A program made the position numbers and the translations under genes. A DNA stretch of 10,742 nt from JAVWHP01 sp036639955 (GTDB lineage: Bacteria; Bacillota_I; Bacilli_A; Erysipelotrichales; Erysipelotrichaceae). The stretch spans positions 1-10,742 of the forward strand of contig JAVWHP010000024.1 in NCBI GenBank assembly GCA_036639955.1, in the 5' to 3' direction. Position 1 is the stretch's first letter. Every line of letters begins with the position of its first letter. Below, in pieces: positions 1 to 6,919 of the stretch. The notes beneath the pieces are model-generated. The model worked only from the letters and a program-made list of their open reading frames with translations, was not told where the DNA came from and ran no database searches.

Positions 1-54
1 AAATGATAATTACACTATAAGAGTTAAAATGTATATATTATAGATAGGGAAATA

Positions 55-63
55 TGCTATAAT
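55..63 (+). promoter_or_regulatory. Extended -10 promoter of the flippase gene
   Basis: TATAAT at 58-63 is preceded by TGC at 55-57, giving the extended TGnTATAAT element. No good -35 box is seen 16-18 bases upstream, which fits an extended -10 promoter. The start site would be near 70, giving a leader of about 33 nt before the ATG at 103. Confidence 0.55.
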
Positions 64-102
64 GGTTGCGTAATAGATATAATAGATATAAAAGAGGTAA
101 AT

Positions 103-1596
103 ATGAAAAAATCTTTGGCAAAGAATGCTGCTTATAAAGCAGTACTTAATATATTTAATTTATTTGTTCCATTATTAGTGGGACCTTATATAGCTAGAAC
201 ATTAGCTGTAGAATCACTCGGTATGTATAACCGAGTTTTTAGTGAGTTCCAAGTGTTCTTTACTTTAGCTGCGTTTGGGATCTATAACTATGGTTTAAGA
301 GAGATGAGTAAGATAAGGCATGATAAAACTAAGATGAATAAGTTATTTACTAACTTATTCATCATTGGGGTTATATCAAATGTTGTTATGGCTGTAATAT
401 ATATATTTTATTTTATGAATAGAGCTACTGGCTATGATATGGTTATTTATACTGTTATGTTAATTCAAATAGTAGGTAATATATTTTATATAGAGTTTAT
501 TAATGAGGCTGTTGAAAATTATGGTTTCATTACAAAGAAAACAATAATAATTAGAATACTATATTTAGCTGGTATGTTTATGTTTGTTAAGAGTAAAGAC
601 GATGTGTTGATTTATGCTGTTATTATTTGTTTAACTGTATTGATTAATAATCTTGCTAGTTTCTTTTATTTAAAGAAGTATGTAGAGTTTGATTTTAGTG
701 AGATAAAGATTATGCATCACCTAATACCTTTAGTTGTAGCCCTTGTTTTAGCTAACGTAGAGATTCTTTATACTCAGTTTGATAAACTAATGCTTGGTTG
801 GTATTACTCTCCTATACAGAGCGTTAGCGATGTAGCTGTTAGTAATTACTTTATACCTAGTAATCTTATGGCTATGGTAGGTACTATACCACTATCATTA
901 GTATCTGTTGCTATTCCTAGATTATCTATGTTTGTAGGTGAACAAGATAAAGCAGGTTATGAAGATACATTAAGTAAGACAACTAAGATATTCTTAGTTA
1001 TGATAATACCAATGAGTTTTGGGGTCATGGCACTATCCCAGGAGGCTATGTGGGTATTTGCTGGTGAGCAATACCCAACAGCCTGGATAGTCCTTATAGT
1101 AGCGGCTATATGCCGTATTGTATATGCTTATCAATCTATATTAACTAATTTAATTATGTATGTTAATGGATTAGAAAGACAACTAGTAGCATTTCTAGCA
1201 GTATTTGGAGTATGTAATGTAGCATTAAACTTTACTATGTTAAAGATTAATGCATTTAATCCAGCAACACTACTAGCAACTACTGGTATATCAGTACTAT
1301 TATTTAATATAGCAGTAACATACTATTTAAAGAAGAACTTAGATTTAAACTTTAGATTAATAACAAAGAATATTGTAGGATATTTATTAGTATCAGCATT
1401 ATTTATACCTATAAGTATTCTAGTACATTCATTTAATCTAGGATATATACTTAATATGATAATAATTATAAGTATATGTGTACCAATCTTTATTATATAT
1501 TTAGTAATAACTAAAGATGATGTATTAATATATTTATTAGATAAATTTAAAATTAATAAAATTATTAATAAATTTAAAAAAGATAGGGGAAGATAG
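103..1596 (+). CDS. Wzx-type polysaccharide flippase (oligosaccharide flippase family)
   Basis: Predicted 497-residue integral membrane protein of the MOP superfamily. Wzx flippases move lipid-linked oligosaccharide repeat units across the cytoplasmic membrane for capsule, exopolysaccharide or teichuronic-type polymers. The N-terminus is typical: a basic start (MKKSLAKNAAYK), then a hydrophobic stretch with the PLLVGPYIARTL motif near residues 23-34 and SLGMYN near 38-43. About 12-14 hydrophobic segments can be counted, and the C-terminus is Lys-rich and probably cytoplasmic. Length matches the usual 450-510. The ATG follows an AGAGGT ribosome site at about 7 bases. The next gene on the same strand is a polymerase/ligase-like protein, which supports a surface-polysaccharide role; no glycosyltransferases are visible. 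The last 150 or so codons are much richer in A-ending codons than the first part. The substrate cannot be read from sequence. Confidence 0.9.
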   Translation: MKKSLAKNAAYKAVLNIFNLFVPLLVGPYIARTLAVESLGMYNRVFSEFQVFFTLAAFGIYNYGLREMSKIRHDKTKMNKLFTNLFIIGVISNVVMAVIYIFYFMNRATGYDMVIYTVMLIQIVGNIFYIEFINEAVENYGFITKKTIIIRILYLAGMFMFVKSKDDVLIYAVIICLTVLINNLASFFYLKKYVEFDFSEIKIMHHLIPLVVALVLANVEILYTQFDKLMLGWYYSPIQSVSDVAVSNYFIPSNLMAMVGTIPLSLVSVAIPRLSMFVGEQDKAGYEDTLSKTTKIFLVMIIPMSFGVMALSQEAMWVFAGEQYPTAWIVLIVAAICRIVYAYQSILTNLIMYVNGLERQLVAFLAVFGVCNVALNFTMLKINAFNPATLLATTGISVLLFNIAVTYYLKKNLDLNFRLITKNIVGYLLVSALFIPISILVHSFNLGYILNMIIIISICVPIFIIYLVITKDDVLIYLLDKFKINKIINKFKKDRGR

Positions 1597-1600
1597 GGGA
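1581..1600 (+). repeat. 10-bp tandem direct repeat over the flippase stop codon
   Basis: AGATAGGGGA occurs twice in direct succession (1581-1590 and 1591-1600), followed by a partial third copy. It spans the last codons and the TAG stop. Gain or loss of a copy would change only the last few residues. A related AGATAGGGA lies at 42-50, upstream of the same gene. Confidence 0.8.
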
Positions 1601-1610
1601 TAGGGTTATA

Positions 1611-1638
1611 AGTAATATTACTTTAATGTAATATTACT
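1611..1638. repeat. AT-rich perfect inverted repeat after the flippase gene
   Basis: AGTAATATTAC (1611-1621) and GTAATATTACT (1628-1638) form a perfect 11-bp stem with a 6-base loop. On the plus strand it is followed by A residues, not T, so it is not a normal intrinsic terminator. It lies just before the promoter of the next gene and could be a weak terminator, an mRNA 3'-end hairpin or a protein-binding palindrome. Confidence 0.6.
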
Positions 1639-1647
1639 AAAAAAGAC

Positions 1648-1676
1648 TTGTTATATAAAAATAAAAATACTATACT
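1648..1676 (+). promoter_or_regulatory. Promoter of the polymerase/ligase-like gene
   Basis: TTGTTA (1648-1653) and TATACT (1671-1676) are separated by exactly 17 bases, a good SigA-type promoter. The start site would be near 1683. It gives the second polysaccharide gene its own transcription start, independent of the flippase. Confidence 0.65.
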
Positions 1677-1713
1677 TATAAAGATGTAAAATATTAAAGG
1701 ATAAGGTGAAGAT

Positions 1714-3153
1714 ATGATTAACAATTTAAAAAAGAATTGGTTTTTATATCTAATAATAGCACAGCCATTATTAGATATAATTGCATTCTTTCAAGCTAAC
1801 AACGTAATAGGATCTATAGCAGGATATTCTAGATTATTAGTAATGTGTATACTACCATTAGTAGTGTTGTATAAGACTCCTAAAAAGAAATCATTTATAT
1901 TATTAATGATGGTTATAGGAGGTTACTGTTTATTACATGCAGCTAATTCTTATAGATTAGGTTATATAAGTATATTTGAAGATATAGCTTATATGGCTAG
2001 AATAGTACAGATGCCTATATTAGCTATATCATTTATATATTTAATGAAAGATGATAGTTATAAGAATATGACTAGTAAAGCATTTATAATTAACATAGTA
2101 GTAATTATAATATCTATAGCTATATCAATGATAACTAATACTGGAGAATATACTTATGATATATATAAATTAGGATTAAAAGGTTGGTTCTCTAATGCTA
2201 ATTCTCAAAGTATAATAATTGTAACATTAATACCATTAGCATTAGAGGTATTAACTAGAAAGAAGAATATATTATTATTTAGTATAGGTACTATATTAGC
2301 TTGGTTCCTTATGATAAGTAATGGAACTAAAGTAGCGTATCTTTCTATTTATTTAATATTTGGAGGGTTTATAGTTTATTATATTATGGAATTCTTTCTA
2401 CATAGGGAGAACTTTAAAAGATTTAATACAGTAGCTATAATAGCTTATAGTTTATTATTAGTTATATCTTATGTAGGTTATGATAAAACACCTAGATATG
2501 AAATGACACATGGATATGAAAGTGCAAGAGAAGAAGATCAAGCAGAGATGGATAAAGAGTTTGATAAGATGACTGATGGTAGTAATCCTACATTAGATCA
2601 AATGTTAAATAATCCAGTACAAAGAGAATGGATACTTAGAACTTATGATAAGTTAATTAATCCTTCATTAGTAGAAAAGTATGGTACTGAAACAGTATTA
2701 AGAGAATATGGTTATTTACCAGATGCATGGGAATTAACTGATACTAGAGAAGCTAAAATATTATATAGTGATATGTTATATAAGAAGAGTGATATGTTAA
2801 CTAAAATAGTAGGGTTTGAATATTCACATGTTTTAACTAGTGATGGATCATTTGATTTAGAGAATGATTATCATGCAGTATTCTATTATTATGGTTATTT
2901 AGGTTTTGGTTTATATATGGGTTTCTTACTATACTTCTTAGTGTTAGTATTAAAGAAAGTTATAGTAGATTTTAAAGGGGCTTTTACTTCATTTAACTTT
3001 GCTTTAATACTAACTTATTTAGTACAGTTAGGAGCAGCACAGTTCTCTGGAGCTATATTAAGAAGACCTAATGTTTCTATATATTTAAGTATTATAGTAG
3101 CATTAATATATTATCAATGTAAAATTAATAAAAAAGATGAAACTATTAAATAG
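1714..3153 (+). CDS. O-antigen ligase/polymerase-like membrane protein
   Basis: Predicted 479-residue polytopic membrane protein. About ten hydrophobic segments fall in two blocks, residues 10-255 and 385-470. Between them is a long hydrophilic loop, roughly residues 255-385, rich in Glu, Asp, Lys and Tyr. That layout is characteristic of the O-antigen ligase/Wzy polymerase family, where the large external loop contributes to catalysis. Gram-positive members (TuaE-like or capsule polymerases) join repeat units or transfer a polymer to its acceptor. The start with an AAGGTGA ribosome site 4 bases upstream of the ATG is convincing. The neighbouring Wzx-type flippase supports a shared role in envelope polysaccharide export and polymerisation. 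Codons end strongly in A: 20 of 28 Val codons are GTA. The last codons and the TAG stop lie inside the terminator stem. Family placement is from overall layout; polymerase and ligase cannot be told apart here. Confidence 0.7.
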   Translation: MINNLKKNWFLYLIIAQPLLDIIAFFQANNVIGSIAGYSRLLVMCILPLVVLYKTPKKKSFILLMMVIGGYCLLHAANSYRLGYISIFEDIAYMARIVQMPILAISFIYLMKDDSYKNMTSKAFIINIVVIIISIAISMITNTGEYTYDIYKLGLKGWFSNANSQSIIIVTLIPLALEVLTRKKNILLFSIGTILAWFLMISNGTKVAYLSIYLIFGGFIVYYIMEFFLHRENFKRFNTVAIIAYSLLLVISYVGYDKTPRYEMTHGYESAREEDQAEMDKEFDKMTDGSNPTLDQMLNNPVQREWILRTYDKLINPSLVEKYGTETVLREYGYLPDAWELTDTREAKILYSDMLYKKSDMLTKIVGFEYSHVLTSDGSFDLENDYHAVFYYYGYLGFGLYMGFLLYFLVLVLKKVIVDFKGAFTSFNFALILTYLVQLGAAQFSGAILRRPNVSIYLSIIVALIYYQCKINKKDETIK

Positions 3154-3165
3154 TTTCATCTTTTT
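3131..3165. terminator. Bidirectional intrinsic terminator overlapping a stop codon
   Basis: The arms 3131-3145 and 3151-3165 are a perfect 15-bp inverted repeat (core AGATGAAACTA) with a 5-base loop, and T runs close the stem in both directions. The TAG stop of the upstream gene (3151-3153) is in the right arm. It can stop plus-strand transcripts and also read-through from the convergent lipoprotein gene. Confidence 0.85.
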
Positions 3166-3172
3166 ATATAGT

Positions 3173-3257
3173 GTTTTAAGCCCTATTACTAAGTATTAAC
3201 TAATAACATTAGTTAATACTTAGTAAACTATTAATGACTGCTTAGAAGGCTTTAAAC
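3173..3257. repeat. Nested inverted repeat between convergent genes
   Basis: The inner part is a perfect 19-bp palindrome: TTACTAAGTATTAACTAAT (3186-3204) and its exact complement (3208-3226), with only 3 bases (AAC) between. An outer pair, GTTTTAAGCC (3173-3182) and GGCTTTAAAC (3248-3257), matches at 9 of 10 positions and frames it. Neither T tract nor coding capacity is visible. It could form a strong RNA hairpin or a DNA cruciform, and might be the 3'-end structure of the lipoprotein mRNA or the remnant of a small mobile element. Confidence 0.75.
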
Positions 3258-3263
3258 AAGCTA

Positions 3264-4007
3264 TTACTTCTTTATAATTACTTCATTATTAGTATAGTAA
3301 TTCATACTTTCCATAACTAATATATTAATAGCTAATTCTTTATTATCATTAATATATAAACTACTAGTATTACTTAATACATCACTAAATACTTTAGGTA
3401 ATCTATTCTTATATATACTATCAAAAGCATCTATATAACATTTATTAGGACTATCTTTACATATACTTATATTCTTACTACTATAATCTTTATTAACTAT
3501 CTCTTTTACTTTATTACTATCTAATCCCATATCTTTTAATATAGTATCATCATCTATAAGACTACCATCTTTCTTATTAAAGTTTAATATAATATAACTA
3601 TTACTATTTAACTCACTTTGATATTTAATAGTATTATAATTAATTACTATTGATATATATTTATCATTCTCATTTATACTTTTAATATTTAAATTATATA
3701 CTGTATCACTATTACTTTCATCTTTCATTCTTTTATATTCTTTATCTAATATATCTTGGATCTTCTTACTATCTTCACTCTTTATATTTATTACTATATT
3801 TTCTAATTTAATATCTTTTATATTCTTTTTAAATTCTTCATTAGGTTTTTGTTCATAACTTTCTTTACTATAAGCATATTCTTTCTTTTTATCATCTATT
3901 CTTATACTTACTTCTTCTTTTTTAGTTTCCTCCTTTACTGGTTCTTTACTTGGAGTTCCACAAGCACTTAGCATTAAACATAAAACTACTACTATTAATC
4001 TTTTCAT
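3264..4007 (-). CDS. Putative lipoprotein of unknown function
   Basis: Predicted 247-residue secreted lipoprotein. Residues 1-12 are a basic start plus hydrophobic core, followed by a lipobox L13-S14-A15-C16, so Cys16 should be lipidated and the protein anchored outside the membrane. A Lys/Glu-rich linker of about 20 residues follows. The rest is a hydrophilic alpha/beta domain with a YIILNFNKKDGSLI strand-turn stretch near residue 140, which recalls the DUF3298/RsiV-type extracellular fold; that resemblance is tentative. Two Cys in the mature domain (ICKDSPNKC) could form a disulfide. The ATG is preceded by GGAGG (4014-4018 on the plus strand) at 6 bases. It is monocistronic, convergent with the polymerase-like gene and divergent from the methyltransferase. 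Codon use is extremely AT-biased (Asn, Lys, Ile, Asp, Ser rich). No enzymatic motif is recognised. Confidence 0.8.
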   Translation of the reverse strand: MKRLIVVVLCLMLSACGTPSKEPVKEETKKEEVSIRIDDKKKEYAYSKESYEQKPNEEFKKNIKDIKLENIVINIKSEDSKKIQDILDKEYKRMKDESNSDTVYNLNIKSINENDKYISIVINYNTIKYQSELNSNSYIILNFNKKDGSLIDDDTILKDMGLDSNKVKEIVNKDYSSKNISICKDSPNKCYIDAFDSIYKNRLPKVFSDVLSNTSSLYINDNKELAINILVMESMNYYTNNEVIIKK

Positions 4008-4026
4008 ATTATACCTCCATGTATAT

Positions 4027-4032
4027 ATTATA
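4027..4032 (-). promoter_or_regulatory. Probable -10 box of the lipoprotein gene
   Basis: The minus strand reads TATAAT here, about 20 bases ahead of the start codon. A matching -35 box at ideal spacing is not clear; TTCAAA at 4053-4058 would need a 20-base spacer. It lies back to back with the methyltransferase promoter, whose -35 box overlaps that same stretch. Confidence 0.4.
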
Positions 4033-4053
4033 GTATACTACTTAAAATATAGT

Positions 4054-4082
4054 TTGAACATCTTAATTATATAGTTTATAAT
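4054..4082 (+). promoter_or_regulatory. Promoter of the tRNA methyltransferase gene
   Basis: TTGAAC (4054-4059) and a perfect TATAAT (4077-4082) are separated by 17 bases. Transcription would start near 4089, leaving a leader of about 15 nt that begins at the AAAGGA ribosome site. Confidence 0.65.
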
Positions 4083-4103
4083 CTTTTAGAAAGGATTGAT
4101 GTA

Positions 4104-4763
4104 ATGAAAGAAACTTTAGATTATTTACCTAATACTAATATAAACCTGTATCAACGTAGTGATATGTTTAAGATTAATACTGATACAGGTTTATTAGGTA
4201 GTTTTATAAAGGTTAATAGTAATGATTCTGTTTTAGATATTGGTACTAATAATGGTGCTTTATTATTATATGCTTCTTTGTATACTTCTAATTTATTAGT
4301 TGGTGTTGATATTATTGAAGAGGCTTGTGTTTTAGCTTCTAAGAATTTAGATTTAAATGGTATTTCTAATTACAAGATTATTAATAGTGATATTAATAAT
4401 CTTGTAATTGATAAATTTGATGTTATTGTTTCTAATCCTCCTTATTTTAAGAATAATAATTTATTGATGACTAATGAGAATAAGTTTAAGTGTTATGCTA
4501 GGCATGAGATTTATTTAACTTTGGAGTCTCTTGTTAGTTTTATTTCTAATCATTTGAATAGTAATGGTCATTGTTTTATTGTTCATCGTGCTGATAGAAT
4601 TTCTGATATTGTTACTTTGTTTAATGATTATGGTTTAAGGGTTAAAACTTTACAGTTTGTTTATGATGTAAATAAGGATAATGCTATTAGTGTTTTAGTT
4701 GAAGGAATATTGGGTAGTAGTACTAATTGTGATGTTTTAGCACCAATTATTATTAAAAGATAA
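4104..4763 (+). CDS. tRNA1(Val) (adenine37-N6)-methyltransferase family protein (YabB/TrmN6-like)
   Basis: Predicted 219-residue cytoplasmic SAM-dependent class I methyltransferase. Motif I for SAM binding is VLDIGTNNG (residues 43-51), the acidic residue after strand 2 is in GVDII (67-71), and the N6-adenine catalytic motif is NPPY (111-114). The following ARHE (132-135) is characteristic of the YabB/TrmN6 branch, which methylates adenine 37 of a tRNA anticodon loop in Escherichia coli. Length is slightly under the roughly 245 residues usual in Bacillota, mostly at the ends. AAAGGA lies about 8 bases before the ATG. In many Bacillota this gene is followed by yazA-like and rsmI genes; here it stands alone before a cold-shock gene. 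Codons end strongly in T (15 of 17 Val are GTT), unlike the neighbouring plus-strand gene at 1714-3153. The exact tRNA substrate is inferred from family only. Confidence 0.85.
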   Translation: MKETLDYLPNTNINLYQRSDMFKINTDTGLLGSFIKVNSNDSVLDIGTNNGALLLYASLYTSNLLVGVDIIEEACVLASKNLDLNGISNYKIINSDINNLVIDKFDVIVSNPPYFKNNNLLMTNENKFKCYARHEIYLTLESLVSFISNHLNSNGHCFIVHRADRISDIVTLFNDYGLRVKTLQFVYDVNKDNAISVLVEGILGSSTNCDVLAPIIIKR

Positions 4764-4881
4764 TATTTGTTTTATATTGTTGAATTGTTATAATAGCCGA
4801 TGTTTAGGGGCTTTATTGCTATTTGTTATAGTAGAATTGTTTATAGTATTGAAAAATATAAAAATAAATAGAAGAAATGTC

Positions 4882-4910
4882 TTTACATAAGTTTCTAGGC
4901 ATGTTATTAT
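4882..4910 (+). promoter_or_regulatory. Promoter of the cold-shock gene
   Basis: TTTACA (4882-4887) and TATTAT (4905-4910) are separated by 17 bases, and TGT at 4902-4904 adds an extended -10 element. The predicted start near 4917 gives a leader of about 115 nt. Confidence 0.7.
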
Positions 4911-4916
4911 ATGAAC

Positions 4917-5031
4917 GTATCAAATATCTATATATTCACTAAATATATTCACTAGTTTCGAATTGTTTAACAAAATAATTTAGTACTGTGGACTTTGATT
5001 TATTTAGATATGTTACACAGGAGGTACTAAA
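4917..5031 (+). promoter_or_regulatory. Long 5' leader of the cold-shock mRNA
   Basis: This is the interval from the predicted start site to the ATG at 5032. Long leaders on cspA-type mRNAs act as temperature-responsive structures in other bacteria; that it does so here is inference. It holds an 11-base direct repeat, TATATTCACTA, at 4931-4941 and 4944-4954 (period 13), and ends in a strong AGGAGGT ribosome site (5019-5025) 7 bases before the start. The stretch 4764-4881 before the promoter shows only a weak AGCC/GGCT hairpin and an isolated TATAAT at 4789-4794. Confidence 0.5.
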
Positions 5032-5232
5032 ATGAGTACAGGTAAAGTAAAATGGTTTAACTCTGAAAAAGGGTATGGTTTCATCAGCACAGAAGACGGA
5101 AAAGATATTTTCGTACACTACTCTTCAATCCAAGGATCTGGTTTCAAATCTTTAGAAGAAGGCGATGCTGTAAACTTTGAAGTTGTTGACGGAAGTCGTG
5201 GACCTCAAGCTGCTAACGTAGTTAAATTATAA
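5032..5232 (+). CDS. csp: CspA-family cold-shock protein
   Basis: A 66-residue single cold-shock domain protein, the usual length. It binds single-stranded RNA and DNA and melts structured mRNA, helping translation at low temperature or in rapid growth. Both nucleic-acid motifs are intact: RNP1 as KGYGFI (residues 13-18) and RNP2 as DIFVHYS (25-31), and the aromatic surface includes W8, F9, Y15, F17, F27, H29 and Y30. The ATG follows a near-perfect Shine-Dalgarno site. The gene has its own extended -10 promoter, a long leader and a strong terminator, so it is monocistronic. Its codons include more C-ending forms (TTC, ATC, GAC, AAC, TAC) than any neighbour, which fits high expression rather than foreign origin. 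Which paralogue this is cannot be decided. Confidence 0.97.
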   Translation: MSTGKVKWFNSEKGYGFISTEDGKDIFVHYSSIQGSGFKSLEEGDAVNFEVVDGSRGPQAANVVKL

Positions 5233-5257
5233 TATAAATAATTCACTATGAAAGACT

Positions 5258-5290
5258 AAAAAAGAACTCTAGTAATAGAGTTCTTTTTTT
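5258..5290 (+). terminator. Intrinsic terminator of the cold-shock gene
   Basis: A 14-bp stem (5258-5271 with 5276-5289, core GAACTCTA) and a GTAA loop, followed by a run of T. It sits 25 bases after the stop codon. Confidence 0.92.
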
Positions 5291-5296
5291 CATGGT

Positions 5297-5338
5297 AGTA
5301 TATAATAAAAAGCCCATAAGGGCTTTTTATTATATACT
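5297..5338. terminator. Bidirectional terminator between csp and gltX
   Basis: The arms 5297-5315 and 5320-5338 pair perfectly over 19 bp with an ATAA loop. The GC-rich core is AGCCC/GGGCT, with T5 following it on both strands. It ends the minus-strand gltX transcript (stop at 5356) and backs up the csp terminator. Confidence 0.9.
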
Positions 5339-5355
5339 TATTATTGGTATAAGTG

Positions 5356-6810
5356 TTATTGAGCAGCATTAAGTTGTTCAATACCTAATTTAATTCTTCT
5401 TAGTGTTTCTTCTTTACCAAGTACTATTGCTATTTCTACTGCACCACCTGGAGTAAATTGTTTACCAGAGATAGCTACACGACAAGGCCACATTACTTGA
5501 CCATTCTTAAATGATAGTTGTTCAGCTAAACCTTTAAGACATTCATAAATAGAATCATGGTCCCAAGTAGTAAGCTTATCAAAAGCATCTAATGTATTAG
5601 TTAATGAAGTTATACAAATTTCATAAGTAGTTTTCATTTTTTTAGAAATATACATTTCATTATCATAAGTAGGTAACTCATCTACGAAATCTAAGATTTC
5701 ATAGATTTCGTTAAGAAGAGATAAACGAGGTTGAATCATTTGAGAAACAGCAAATAGATCACATTCTATATGAATAGTTTCTTTTAAATAAGGTAGTACT
5801 AATTCATAAAATGCTTCTGGTGAATAGTTTCTTAAATACATACCATTCATCCAAGTAAGCTTTTCAATATCAAATATAGCAGGAGACTTATTTATACGTT
5901 TAATAGAGAATACTTTACATAGCTCTTCTAATGTATATATTTCTTGTTCAGTTTCAGGACTCCATCCTAATAAAGCTATATAGTTAAGAATAGCTGCAGG
6001 AAGATAACCCTTTTTAGTTAAGTCTTGGAAAGAAGCATCTCCATTTCTTTTACTAAGTTTTTGGTGTTCATCTTTCATTACAGGTGGAACATGAATATAA
6101 GTAGGAATATCCCAACCAAAAGCCTCATAAATTAAATTATATTTAGGAGTAGAACTTAAGTATTCATTACCTCTAACTACATGAGTCATTTCCATTTGGT
6201 GATCATCTACAATATTAGCAAAGTTATAAGTAGGGAAACCATCAGACTTAAGTAATATACTTTCATCTAATATATTGTTATCTACTTCTATACGACCATA
6301 CACCTCATCATCAAAGTGAGTAGCTCCAGTAGCAGGTATTGTTTGTCTAACAGTATATTGTTCTCCTTTAGCAATACGTTCACGAGCTTCCTCTAAACTA
6401 ATGCTAGTACAAGGATCATGAAATTTAAATCCTTCATTATGTTCTTCACAATATTTTCTTTGTTCATTAATATCATCCTCAGTACAGAAACAGTAATGAG
6501 CACCACCTAAATCAACAAGACGATCAGCATATTCTTTATACATAGATAAACGTTCAGACTGAACATAAGGACCATAGTTACCACCAATATCTGGTCCTTC
6601 ATCATGTATTAATCCTACAGTCTTTAAAGTATCATAGATTATATCTGTAGCACCTTCAACAAGACGCTCTTGATCAGTATCTTCAATTCTTAAAATAAAG
6701 TCTCCACCATTACTCTTAGCAACTAAATATTCATATAAAGCAGTTCTTAAATTTCCTATATGCATATAGCCAGTAGGGCTAGGTGCAAATCTTGTTCTAA
6801 CTTTTGTCAT
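5356..6810 (-). CDS. gltX: Glutamyl-tRNA synthetase
   Basis: A 484-residue class I aminoacyl-tRNA synthetase that attaches glutamate to tRNA-Glu and, in organisms using the GatCAB route, also to tRNA-Gln. The class I signature is RFAPSPTGYMHIGN (residues 7-20), the KMSKS-type loop is KLSKR (251-255), and the length is typical. A Cys/His cluster, C107, C109, C121, H131 and C134, lies where many GluRS bind zinc. The start chosen is the ATG at 6808-6810: GGAGG (6819-6823) sits 8 bases upstream. An in-frame ATG at 6823-6825 overlaps that ribosome site and would begin only about 5 bases after the predicted transcription start, so it is unlikely. The gene is divergent from a tRNA-Gln gene and has its own promoter and terminator. 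Whether it is non-discriminating cannot be settled from motifs alone. Confidence 0.96.
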   Translation of the reverse strand: MTKVRTRFAPSPTGYMHIGNLRTALYEYLVAKSNGGDFILRIEDTDQERLVEGATDIIYDTLKTVGLIHDEGPDIGGNYGPYVQSERLSMYKEYADRLVDLGGAHYCFCTEDDINEQRKYCEEHNEGFKFHDPCTSISLEEARERIAKGEQYTVRQTIPATGATHFDDEVYGRIEVDNNILDESILLKSDGFPTYNFANIVDDHQMEMTHVVRGNEYLSSTPKYNLIYEAFGWDIPTYIHVPPVMKDEHQKLSKRNGDASFQDLTKKGYLPAAILNYIALLGWSPETEQEIYTLEELCKVFSIKRINKSPAIFDIEKLTWMNGMYLRNYSPEAFYELVLPYLKETIHIECDLFAVSQMIQPRLSLLNEIYEILDFVDELPTYDNEMYISKKMKTTYEICITSLTNTLDAFDKLTTWDHDSIYECLKGLAEQLSFKNGQVMWPCRVAISGKQFTPGGAVEIAIVLGKEETLRRIKLGIEQLNAAQ

Positions 6811-6836
6811 GTTTGTATCCTCCATATTGCTTGATA

Positions 6837-6865
6837 ATTATATATCAAAATTGTATTATTATCAA
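6837..6865 (-). promoter_or_regulatory. Promoter of gltX
   Basis: On the minus strand, TTGATA (6860-6865) and a perfect TATAAT (6837-6842) are separated by 17 bases. The start near 6830 leaves a leader of about 20 nt, which holds only the ribosome site. No T-box leader is possible in so short a space. Confidence 0.75.
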
Positions 6866-6873
6866 CTTTAATA

Positions 6874-6902
6874 TTGACAAAAGCCTAATATGTATATAGT
6901 AT
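6874..6902 (+). promoter_or_regulatory. Promoter of tRNA-Gln
   Basis: A perfect TTGACA (6874-6879) and TAGTAT (6897-6902) with a 17-base spacer. Transcription would start about 11 bases before the mature tRNA. It is divergent from the gltX promoter, with 8 bases between the two -35 boxes. Confidence 0.75.
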
Positions 6903-6919
6903 TAGTGGTGTTCAATTAT

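Noticed and set aside
4931..4954. Start of a CRISPR-like repeat array
   Set aside because: Only two 11-base copies with 2 bases between them; no spacers and no cas genes.
6826..6919. T-box or other aminoacyl-tRNA-sensing leader on gltX
   Set aside because: The best promoter leaves only about 20 nt of leader, far too short for a T-box.
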